Positions 1 through 5,357 of a DNA stretch of 5,357 bases are shown here, in pieces. The position numbers and the translations under genes were made by a program. The first letter of the stretch is position 1; each line of letters opens with the position of its first letter. This DNA is from Paludibacteraceae bacterium (GTDB lineage: Bacteria > Bacteroidota > Bacteroidia > Bacteroidales > Paludibacteraceae), in NCBI GenBank assembly GCA_947471245.1, contig CANIXM010000160.1, positions 1 to 5,357 on the forward strand. The letters run 5' to 3'. The notes beneath the pieces were generated by a model. That model was not told where the DNA came from and did no database searches. It was given only the letters and a program-made list of their open reading frames with translations.

Positions 1-68
1 CCTTTGCAGAATTATTCTAAGCCGACTAAACCAAAGGCGTGGAGAAGTGTTTCAAAGATAAAAACGAT

Positions 69-1901
69 ATGCAATCGAAAATATATCAACTCACCGATTT
101 TTTACCCACTACCAAAAAGGAACTTGAGATCAGAGGATGGGACGAAGTAGATGTGGTTCTATTTACGGGTGATGCTTATGTGGATCATCCTGCATTTGGT
201 GCTGCTGTGATTGGTAGAATCCTTGAGGCACAGGGCTTGAAAGTGGCCATAGTTCCTCAGCCCAACTGGCGCGACGACCTGCGTGATTTCAAAAAAATGG
301 GACGACCACGGTTGTTTTTTGCAGTTTCTGGTGGTAATATGGACTCGATGGTAAATAAGTACACCGCCAACAAGCGACTTCGGTCTGATGATGCCTATAC
401 GCCTGATGGCAAAACAGATATGCGTCCTGACTATGCCACCATTGTCTATTGCGACATTATCAAAAGTCTGTATCCCGATGTGCCTGTAGTAATAGGTGGG
501 ATAGAGGCTTCATTGCGCAGGTTTACGCATTATGATTATTGGTCTGATAAATTGATGCCCAGTATTTTGGTTAACTCCAGAGCTGATTTGTTGATTTATG
601 GAATGGGTGAGAAGCCCATTGTGGAATTGGTACACCAGTTGAAAGCGGGTGTGGCATTTTCTGAGATAACGGAAATTCCACAAACGTCCTATTATGCAAA
701 AGTTCCGACCAATAATTTGGAGTGGAAAGACATCGAATTGGTGCCACACGAGATTTGCCTTACCGACAAGAAAAAATATGCCTCCAATTTCAGATACATA
801 GAGGAAGAATCCAATAAATACAATGCATCTCGATTAGTTCAAAAAACTGGAAACAAGTACATCGTGGTTAATCCTCCGTATGAGCCAATGAATCAAGCCG
901 AGATAGATGCTTCTTTCGACTTGCCATTTACCCGCATGCCCCATCCAAAATACAAAGGCAAAACCATCCCTGCTTATGAAATGATTAAGTTCTCAGTGAA
1001 TTTACATCGCGGATGCTTTGGGGGTTGTGCATTCTGTACCATTTCAGCTCATCAGGGCAAGCACATAGCATCACGCTCCAAAGTGTCCATCATCAAAGAG
1101 GTCAAACAGGTGGTGCAGATGGATGATTTCAAAGGCTATATCAGTGACTTAGGCGGTCCATCGGCCAATATGTATGCCATGAAAGGAAAAGACATGGAGG
1201 CTTGCCATGAGTGTAATCGTCCATCGTGCATTTTCCCTAAAGTTTGTGCTAATTTAAATACTGATCACACACCATTACTAGACATTTATAAAGAGGTGGA
1301 TGCTGTACCTGGTATCAAAAAATCATTTATTGGCAGTGGAATAAGATATGACATGTTGCTCAGTGACTCCAAAGATGCAGTGACCAATAAGAGTCATGTG
1401 GAATATATTAGGGAACTGATAAAAAATCATGTTTCGGGTAGATTGAAAATTGCGCCTGAACATACCTCTGACAAAGTGCTGAAACTAATGCGTAAGCCGT
1501 CATTCGATTATTTTGGGCAGTTCAAAAAGCAGTTTGACAGAATCAACAAAGAGGAGGGATTGAACCAACAGCTGATTCCCTATTTCATTTCCAGCCATCC
1601 AGGTTGCGAAAATGTGGACATGGCCGAGTTGGCTGTTTCTACCAAACAATTGGATTTTAAACTAGAACAAGTGCAAGATTTTACGCCTACACCCATGACT
1701 TTGGCAACTGAAATCTATTATTCGGGTTATCACCCATACACATTGGAACCAACTTATACCGCCAAAAGCAAAGAAGACAAACTGGAACAACGCAAATTTT
1801 TCTTTTGGTACAAACCAGAATATAAATCTCAAATCATCAAAGATCTTCAAAAGATGAAGCGCCCTGATTTACAGCGAATGCTTTTTGAGAAATGGAAATG
1901 A
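69..1901 (+). CDS. ygiQ: YgiQ family radical SAM protein (UPF0313)
   Basis: This is a complete 610-residue protein of the YgiQ family, a conserved radical S-adenosylmethionine group whose substrate is not firmly established, so no reaction is assigned. Numbering from Met69, the N-terminal region carries the family signature GDAYVDHPAFG (about 34-44), followed by GGNMDSM (88-94) and GGIEASLRR (143-151). The radical SAM motif CFGGCAFC places the [4Fe-4S] ligands at C316, C320 and C323. A second cysteine group follows at C379, C382, C387 and C393, then IAPEHT (461-466) and IPYFISSHPG (503-512), also typical of the family. I chose ATG 69 because the family-like sequence (LTDFLPTTKKE) begins just after it. 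An in-frame GTG at 39 would add 10 unlikely residues. No clear ribosome binding site is visible. The gene ends in tandem TGA stops (1899-1904). Family assignment is very secure; function is open. Confidence 0.96.
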   Translation: MQSKIYQLTDFLPTTKKELEIRGWDEVDVVLFTGDAYVDHPAFGAAVIGRILEAQGLKVAIVPQPNWRDDLRDFKKMGRPRLFFAVSGGNMDSMVNKYTANKRLRSDDAYTPDGKTDMRPDYATIVYCDIIKSLYPDVPVVIGGIEASLRRFTHYDYWSDKLMPSILVNSRADLLIYGMGEKPIVELVHQLKAGVAFSEITEIPQTSYYAKVPTNNLEWKDIELVPHEICLTDKKKYASNFRYIEEESNKYNASRLVQKTGNKYIVVNPPYEPMNQAEIDASFDLPFTRMPHPKYKGKTIPAYEMIKFSVNLHRGCFGGCAFCTISAHQGKHIASRSKVSIIKEVKQVVQMDDFKGYISDLGGPSANMYAMKGKDMEACHECNRPSCIFPKVCANLNTDHTPLLDIYKEVDAVPGIKKSFIGSGIRYDMLLSDSKDAVTNKSHVEYIRELIKNHVSGRLKIAPEHTSDKVLKLMRKPSFDYFGQFKKQFDRINKEEGLNQQLIPYFISSHPGCENVDMAELAVSTKQLDFKLEQVQDFTPTPMTLATEIYYSGYHPYTLEPTYTAKSKEDKLEQRKFFFWYKPEYKSQIIKDLQKMKRPDLQRMLFEKWK

Positions 1902-1904
1902 TGA

Positions 1905-1943
1905 AATAATTAATAATTAAAAATTAAAAATTGATAATTAATA
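1905..1943. repeat. AT-rich low-complexity block after ygiQ
   Basis: Directly after the tandem stop codons of ygiQ lie about 39 bases made of reiterated AATTA/AATAATTAA/AAAATTAAAAA units with a single G. There is no strong hairpin and no coding potential. Blocks like this may be dispersed in the genome, but a single window cannot show that. Together with the features further along, it forms part of the 363-base gene-free stretch 1902-2264. Confidence 0.6.
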
Positions 1944-1958
1944 GGCTGTATATCATGT

Positions 1959-1996
1959 TTTTGTGGTTTAACTGTCAGGAAAATTGAACCACAAAA
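1959..1996. repeat. 38-base inverted repeat (13-base arms)
   Basis: The left arm TTTTGTGGTTTAA (1959-1971) and right arm TTGAACCACAAAA (1984-1996) are complementary at 12 of 13 positions. The remaining pair (1969/1986) is a U-G wobble in RNA. The 12-base spacer is CTGTCAGGAAAA. Downstream of the right arm there is no T-tract (GTACCAGG follows), and the arms begin with T and end with A, the wrong way round for an intrinsic terminator of ygiQ. It could be a protein-binding dyad, a structured RNA element at the 3' end of the ygiQ message, or a remnant of a small palindromic repeat. The structure is certain; the role is unknown. Confidence 0.6.
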
Positions 1997-2005
1997 GTAC
2001 CAGGT

Positions 2006-2018
2006 AGCGTTGAACGCT
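2006..2018. promoter_or_regulatory. Dyad AGCGTT-G-AACGCT, candidate operator
   Basis: A perfect 6+6 inverted repeat around a single central G (2012), with extra flanking symmetry (GG at 2003-2004 against CC at 2019-2020, offset by one base). The one-base centre makes it a poor RNA hairpin and more like a binding site for a dimeric repressor. It covers the candidate -33 TTG (2010-2012) of the promoter that would serve umuD-umuC-SRAP, so a protein bound here would block that promoter. Since umuDC is classically under LexA control, a LexA-type or other S24-type repressor is a reasonable guess. I cannot match the sequence to a known SOS box. Confidence 0.4.
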
Positions 2019-2042
2019 CCAATATAATTACAGATAACTTTG
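2010..2042 (+). promoter_or_regulatory. Candidate Bacteroidota promoter for umuDC-SRAP
   Basis: TAACTTTG at 2035-2042 fits the Bacteroidota -7 consensus TAnnTTTG. A TTG at 2010-2012 lies 22 bases upstream, close to the usual -33 spacing for the primary sigma factor of this phylum. Transcription would begin around 2048-2050. This is the best promoter-like sequence between ygiQ and umuD. The MITE-like element begins about 15 bases after the expected start site, so it would be transcribed as leader. Weaker look-alikes nearer umuD are TATCTTTT (2216-2223) and TAACTTTT (2239-2246). Confidence 0.5.
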
Positions 2043-2061
2043 CAAATAGTATTGCTGGTAA

Positions 2062-2079
2062 TTAGGGTCTGCTGAAAAA
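2062..2079 (+). repeat. Left terminal inverted repeat
   Basis: An 18-base terminus, paired with 2220-2237 with one mismatch (G2074 against T on the other end). The next inward base also pairs (C2080 with G2219 by Watson-Crick rule: C on the left, C on the right + strand, so pairing stops there as identity differs). Confidence 0.7.
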
Positions 2080-2219
2080 CACCGAAGGAGTTAACTGTGG
2101 ATAATCCCTACGGGAATATTATATGTGAAGTGCAAATAAAATGAACAAATAGGCTATAAACACTTGCACTTGCGAAAGAACAATGTCCATTATATGGTTG
2201 TATAATAGATGTTTATATC

Positions 2220-2237
2220 TTTTTAAGCAGACCCTAA
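2220..2237 (-). repeat. Right terminal inverted repeat
   Basis: The complementary terminus to 2062-2079. Its outermost TAA (2235-2237) is also the in-frame stop that closes the reading frame upstream of umuD, so no longer umuD product can start inside the element. Confidence 0.7.
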
Positions 2238-2264
2238 CTAACTTTTGACGTTATTGAAGAGAAA

Positions 2265-2705
2265 ATGAAATTACACAGCAGCCATACCATTGATATTTAC
2301 TCTGCACTCAGTGAGTCAGAAATGGCCCTACCCTATGTAGATGCTGGTATAAGTGCTGGCTTTCCGTCACCTGCACTTGATTTTGTGGACATGACCATCG
2401 ATCTCAATAAGCACCTGGTCAAACATCCATCGGCTACGTTCTATGGTCGTGTAAAGGGTCAATCGCTTAAAAATGCTGGGATTACAGATGGTGATTTGCT
2501 CGTAATTGATAGAAGTCTTAACCCTGTAAATGGGAAAATAGCCGTGTGCTATATCGATGGAGAGTTTACGGCCAAACGTATTAAAAAAACGAAAGACGAA
2601 CTATGGCTTTTGCCCGAAAATGATGACTATGAGCCAATCAAAGTCGAGAAAGAAAATGACTTTGTAGTATGGGGTATTGTTACTCATGTAATTAAATCGG
2701 TATAA
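2265..2705 (+). CDS. umuD: UmuD, self-cleaving subunit of DNA polymerase V
   Basis: A 146-residue S24-family protein. In the known system UmuD cleaves itself on RecA filaments, and the UmuD' dimer joins UmuC as translesion polymerase Pol V. The cleavage site falls at A31-G32 within SAGFPSPA, aligning with C24-G25 of the E. coli protein. The catalytic serine is S67 (GQSL) and the catalytic lysine K104 (FTAKR). The 35-residue step from cleavage Gly to Ser and the 37-residue step from Ser to Lys equal those of E. coli UmuD. Other matches are IDLNKHLVKHPSAT (45-58) and the C-terminal WGIVTHVIK (136-144). Unlike the common GDSM, the serine motif reads GQSL. There is no DNA-binding domain, so this is not LexA. 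ATG 2265 is the only sensible start: an in-frame stop lies at 2235-2237, and a purine-rich GAAGAGAAA precedes the ATG. It is the first gene of a three-gene cassette. Confidence 0.96.
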   Translation: MKLHSSHTIDIYSALSESEMALPYVDAGISAGFPSPALDFVDMTIDLNKHLVKHPSATFYGRVKGQSLKNAGITDGDLLVIDRSLNPVNGKIAVCYIDGEFTAKRIKKTKDELWLLPENDDYEPIKVEKENDFVVWGIVTHVIKSV

Positions 2706-3965
2706 ATGTTTGCCTTAATAGACTGTAATAATTTTTATGCCTCTTGCGAGCGGGTTTTCCGTCCTGATTTGAACGGAAAACCTATTGTGGTGCTGTCCAA
2801 CAACGACGGATGCGTAATCGCACGTAGCAACGAAGCCAAAACCCTTGGCATTCCTATGGGTGCTCCTGCATTTGAATACGAGCAACTTTTCAAAGCAAAT
2901 GATGTACATGTATTTTCACCCAATTTTGCTTTGTACGGGGATATGAGTCAGCGTGTTATGAGCATTCTGGAAGATTATAGTCCCGAAATGGAAATTTACA
3001 GCATCGATGAATGCTTTCTTAGATTGCATGGCTTGGATTTTATCGACTTGCAAGACTATGGCAACCAAATGCGAAACAAAGTAGTACGATGGACAGGTAT
3101 CCCCATCAGCGTGGGCATAGCACCTACCAAAGCACTTTCAAAAGTTGCCAACCGTATTGCAAAAAAATACCCCACCCACACCAATGGCGTGTATATTATC
3201 GACAACGAAGACAAACGTGTAAAAGCTCTCAAATGGCTTAAAATTGAAGATGTATGGGGCATTGGCAGACAGCACAGCAAACGCCTCAAAAGCATGGGCG
3301 TAACCACTGCCTATGACTTCACCCAGTTGGATGATAGTTTTGTACGTAAAAACTTCTCTGTAGTAGGATTACGATTGAAAATGGATCTGCAAGGCATACC
3401 CACCTTGGACTTAGAAGAAGTACAAGCAAAGAAAAATATCGCTACCACACGTTCGTTCGAAACCAATTATACTGAATTGAGCCAGCTCAACGAGCGTGTA
3501 GCTACATTTGCAGTGTCTTGTGCCGAAAAATTAAGAAAACAACACTCCTGTTGTGGATCGCTCATGGTATTTATTCACACCAATGGACACCGTAAGGACC
3601 TTCCTCAATACAGCAAAAATATTGTGGTAAAACTCCCCTATCAAACCAACTCAAGTATCGAACTTGCCAAATTTGCAGTGCAGGCACTCAGTCTTATTTT
3701 CAAACCAGGATATGCTTACAAAAAAGCTGGGGTAATACTTCAAGATTTTTCACCCGAAAACCATCAGCAACAAACACTTTTCGATAATCGAAACCAAAGA
3801 CATATCCCACTGATGCAAGCCGTGGACAAAATTAACAAAATGTATGGCCAACAAAAAATTCGTCTAGCATCACAAGATCCGAAACGAGTATGGAAAATGA
3901 AACAAGAAAAATTATCGCCACGATATACTACCAAATTGTCAGACATCATAACCATTCATGTATAA
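2706..3965 (+). CDS. umuC: UmuC, catalytic subunit of DNA polymerase V
   Basis: A full-length 419-residue Y-family polymerase (E. coli UmuC is 422), which copies past damaged template bases. The palm opens with FALIDCNNFYASCE: D6 is a metal ligand and Y11 sits at the steric-gate position. Next come NNDGCVIARSNEAK (32-45) and YSIDECFL (98-105), with metal ligands D101 and E102. GIAPTKALSKVANRIAKK (137-154) is typical of the family, and EDVWGIGRQ (181-189) marks the helix-hairpin-helix thumb. The little-finger domain follows. QQTLF (355-359) fits a beta-clamp-binding motif, matching the QLNLF of E. coli UmuC, and the tail (about 365-415, including RVWKMKQEKLSPRYTT) is the DUF4113 segment found at the end of UmuC proteins. 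All catalytic residues are present and the frame is intact. The ATG follows the umuD stop with no intervening base (TAAATG), implying translational coupling. Confidence 0.97.
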   Translation: MFALIDCNNFYASCERVFRPDLNGKPIVVLSNNDGCVIARSNEAKTLGIPMGAPAFEYEQLFKANDVHVFSPNFALYGDMSQRVMSILEDYSPEMEIYSIDECFLRLHGLDFIDLQDYGNQMRNKVVRWTGIPISVGIAPTKALSKVANRIAKKYPTHTNGVYIIDNEDKRVKALKWLKIEDVWGIGRQHSKRLKSMGVTTAYDFTQLDDSFVRKNFSVVGLRLKMDLQGIPTLDLEEVQAKKNIATTRSFETNYTELSQLNERVATFAVSCAEKLRKQHSCCGSLMVFIHTNGHRKDLPQYSKNIVVKLPYQTNSSIELAKFAVQALSLIFKPGYAYKKAGVILQDFSPENHQQQTLFDNRNQRHIPLMQAVDKINKMYGQQKIRLASQDPKRVWKMKQEKLSPRYTTKLSDIITIHV

Positions 3966-4567
3966 TGTGCTTTCATACCCAACAATCAAAAAACGCTCAA
4001 GAGCTGGAACACAGATTTAAAGCCAAATTTGTTCAAAATCAAAACTACCAACCAGGCATCTACAATGGATTTTCATATCCTACAACACCTGTTATTACAA
4101 ACGAAAACACCTCACTAATACAGCTCATACAATGGGGACTCATCCCTCATTGGGCAAAAGACGATGACATTAAGAAAAACACACTGAACGCTCGGATTGA
4201 AACCATTTACGAAAAACCGGCTTTTAGAGATGTTACCAACAAACGCTGTCTGATAATGGCAAATGCATTTTTCGAATGGCAATGGCTCGACCCAAAAGGA
4301 AAATACAAACAAAAGTATCAAATCAACCTACCCGACCATGATGTTTTTGCATTTGCAGGACTATGGAGTGAATGGACAAACAAGAACACCAATGAACGTA
4401 TAAAAACTTATACCATTCTCACCACCGAAGCAAACCAACTGATGAGCACCATTCACAATTCAAAAAAACGCATGCCTGTAATTGTTTCTCAACAATACGA
4501 AAATGAATGGCTTGTAAACAACAACCTCCACTTACAAAACGATAGCCTTATTGCCACACCGATTTAA
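3965..4567 (+). CDS. yedK: SRAP-domain protein (YedK/HMCES family)
   Basis: A 200-residue SOS-response-associated peptidase family protein. Known members crosslink to abasic sites in single-stranded DNA through an N-terminal cysteine forming a thiazolidine, shielding the lesion. The key residues are visible: Cys2 (MCFHT), exposed once Met1 is removed; N75 in NARIET; E104 in NAFFEW; and H164 in TIHNSKKRMP. These correspond to C2, N75, E105 and H160 of E. coli YedK. WGLIPHW (57-63) and FAGLWSEW (130-137) are further family marks. An in-frame ATG at 3890 inside umuC gives a longer reading frame but would bury Cys2, so ATG 3965 is the start. This ATG shares its A with the umuC stop (TAATG), a one-base overlap typical of coupled translation. 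The gene is noticeably poor in G (5 G in 4381-4440), unlike ygiQ. It is likely co-expressed with umuDC on DNA damage. Confidence 0.95.
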   Translation: MCFHTQQSKNAQELEHRFKAKFVQNQNYQPGIYNGFSYPTTPVITNENTSLIQLIQWGLIPHWAKDDDIKKNTLNARIETIYEKPAFRDVTNKRCLIMANAFFEWQWLDPKGKYKQKYQINLPDHDVFAFAGLWSEWTNKNTNERIKTYTILTTEANQLMSTIHNSKKRMPVIVSQQYENEWLVNNNLHLQNDSLIATPI

Positions 4568-4601
4568 CAAAAAATTTATCAGTAAAAATTTTGATTATGG
4601 C

Positions 4602-4633
4602 ACACAACAAAATTTTAAAATTTATAGTTGTGT
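4602..4633. terminator. Weak inverted repeat after the cassette, possible terminator
   Basis: ACACAAC (4602-4608) and GTTGTGT (4627-4633) form a perfect 7-base stem around an 18-base A/T-only loop, 34 bases after the SRAP stop. The 3' side is TATAAATT rather than a run of T, so intrinsic termination would be inefficient at best. Its position at the end of the three-gene unit is the main argument for the label. Confidence 0.3.
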
Positions 4634-4729
4634 TATAAATTGCTAACTATTACATAATCAAACTTGTAACTTAAAAATAGGTGCCAGTAACTACTTATAT
4701 GAAGCACTTCAATATTCCCAAAATTTAAG

Positions 4730-4737
4730 TAACTTTG
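4730..4737 (+). promoter_or_regulatory. -7 element TAACTTTG upstream of menF
   Basis: TAACTTTG matches the Bacteroidota -7 consensus TAnnTTTG and is identical to the candidate element at 2035-2042; both are followed by C. It would start transcription near 4743-4745 and give a leader of about 25 bases before the ATG at 4768. I see no TTG at the usual -33 distance, so this half of the promoter is weak or absent. It suggests that the menaquinone gene has its own promoter rather than depending on the umuDC transcript. Confidence 0.5.
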
Positions 4738-4767
4738 CTCATTGGTTTTTTCTAAATAAAATCCTTC

Positions 4768-5357
4768 ATGACTTTAGCTGAAATATTAGCCCTTTGTAAG
4801 CGCCACAATTTAGTGTTTTACAGTTACCGACTACCCCACTCTACCGATATATTTACAGGCATTCAGCTGTCAGATAAGGTCATAAGCTCACAAACCATAG
4901 AACTCAATAAAAAGGGCTTTTTGATAGCACCATTCCATGCTGATGTGCGTCAGATTTTTCAGATAATGCCTGACATCTATTTCATGAATGATGAAATAAC
5001 TGACGCTGAACTGTCCGCCATTGAAAATTCCCACAACAAATCGGAATACATTGATAATCAGCCAATAGCCATTTCTAAAGAAGATTATCTACTGCAGGCC
5101 AATCAACTGATTGATTTACTAAAAGCGAAGGTGGTGAATAAGGTGGTATTATCCAGAACAGAAGTTGAAGAAGACATTGAACACTTGGATGCACCAGCTA
5201 TTTTCTACCAACTGACTCAAAAACATCCACACGCGTTCGTTTCCATATTTCACTTGCCGAAGCAAGGCACTTGGGTGGGTGCAAGCCCTGAAACACTGTT
5301 GAGCATAGACACTAATGGCGTAAAAACGATGTCGCTAGCAGCTACAAAACCAGCAAA
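4768..5357 (+). CDS. menF: Isochorismate synthase (MenF/EntC family), 3' end cut off
   Basis: The first 196 residues of a chorismate-binding enzyme that runs off the right edge; family members are usually about 350-430 residues, so roughly the C-terminal half is missing. Isochorismate synthases convert chorismate to isochorismate, the entry step to menaquinone or to catechol siderophores. KVVLSR (125-130) provides the presumed general base K125, and GASPETLL (171-178) the general acid E175. Their 50-residue spacing equals K147 to E197 of E. coli EntC. FVSIFHLP (157-164) fits the strand before the acid motif. The last visible motif is MSLAAT (188-193), where related enzymes have LAG[ST]. The first 100 or so residues are poorly conserved, as usual in this family. 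MenF rather than EntC is inferred because Bacteroidota generally rely on menaquinone and no siderophore gene is seen. Anthranilate or aminodeoxychorismate synthase is unlikely given KVVLSR. The start ATG 4768 lies 31 bases after a promoter element. Confidence 0.9.
   Translation, partial: MTLAEILALCKRHNLVFYSYRLPHSTDIFTGIQLSDKVISSQTIELNKKGFLIAPFHADVRQIFQIMPDIYFMNDEITDAELSAIENSHNKSEYIDNQPIAISKEDYLLQANQLIDLLKAKVVNKVVLSRTEVEEDIEHLDAPAIFYQLTQKHPHAFVSIFHLPKQGTWVGASPETLLSIDTNGVKTMSLAATKPA

Larger units (their letters stand above)
2062..2237. mobile_element. MITE-like element with terminal inverted repeats
   Basis: Reading inward, the left end is TTAGGGTCTGCTGAAAAA (2062-2079) and the right end is TTAGGGTCTGCTTAAAAA (complement of 2220-2237): 17 of 18 positions agree. 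If the flanking TA (2063-2064 and 2235-2236) is a target-site duplication, the element proper is 2065-2234, 170 bases starting GGGTCTGCT. The interior holds no open reading frame of note. It has two small inverted repeats: AAGTGCAA (2128-2135) with TTGCACTT (2164-2171), and TCCC/GGGA around TAC (2105-2115). Short length, no transposase, paired termini and a possible TA duplication are what a miniature inverted-repeat transposable element shows. The parent insertion sequence was not identified; termini with a G-rich tip then an A-tract occur in several DDE transposase families. A long-range regulatory stem in the umuDC leader is the alternative. Confidence 0.7.

Noticed and set aside
1..8. CCTTTG at the left edge as the end of a TAnnTTTG promoter for ygiQ
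   Set aside because: The TA would lie outside the window, so it cannot be tested here.
2..61. Open frame LCRIILSRLNQRRGEVFQR ending at TAA 59-61, possible tail of an upstream gene
   Set aside because: Only 19 codons are visible and they match nothing I recognise; another frame is also open here, so there is no basis for choosing.
39..68. GTG start for ygiQ at position 39
   Set aside because: It adds 10 residues without family similarity, and ATG 69 directly precedes the recognisable N-terminus.
510..749. Reverse-strand frames inside ygiQ, umuC and SRAP (e.g. 510-749, 1662-1850, 2715-2923, 3056-3307, 3764-3955, 4115-4321)
   Set aside because: All lie opposite well-supported genes, show no protein family features, and read as antisense shadows.
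1959..1996. Intrinsic terminator for ygiQ
   Set aside because: The stem is not followed by a T-tract, and the A/T ends of the arms are in the wrong orientation.
2201..2206. TATAAT within the MITE-like element as a -10 box
   Set aside because: No -35-like partner at proper spacing, and this type of promoter is not the rule in Bacteroidota; AT-rich DNA gives such matches by chance.
1902..2264. Small gene, tRNA or CRISPR array in the long intergenic stretch
   Set aside because: No open frame of note, no cloverleaf, and no regularly spaced direct repeats were seen.

Overview
The window looks like chromosomal DNA of a member of the Bacteroidota (Cytophagales or Flavobacteriia-like, not resolved further). 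The reasons are moderately AT-rich DNA, start codons without clear Shine-Dalgarno sequences, and two intergenic copies of TAACTTTG, which fits the TAnnTTTG -7 promoter element of that phylum. All five genes lie on the + strand.

Layout: (1) 69-1901, a complete YgiQ-family radical SAM protein. (2) 1902-2264, a 363-base gap with no gene. It holds an AT-rich low-complexity block, a 38-base inverted repeat, a 13-base dyad that overlaps the -33 box of a candidate promoter, and a 170-base MITE-like element with nearly perfect terminal inverted repeats. (3) 2265-4567, a tightly packed three-gene DNA-damage cassette: umuD, umuC and an SRAP-domain (YedK/HMCES) gene. The umuD stop is directly followed by the umuC ATG, and the umuC stop shares one base with the SRAP ATG. 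(4) 4568-4767, a 200-base AT-rich spacer with a weak inverted repeat and a second TAACTTTG promoter element. (5) 4768 to the right edge, the N-terminal 196 residues of an isochorismate synthase (MenF/EntC family), cut by the window end.

How the genes work together: UmuD and UmuC would form the translesion polymerase Pol V after UmuD self-cleavage. The SRAP protein would shield abasic sites in single-stranded DNA by covalent crosslinking. One transcript would therefore make a damage-tolerance set. The candidate promoter for this transcript lies upstream of the MITE-like element, so the element would be transcribed as part of the umuDC leader. The MenF gene probably opens a separate menaquinone transcription unit. 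YgiQ has no evident functional link to its neighbours.

I see no wholly new system here. The most interesting part is the control region of the umuDC-SRAP cassette.
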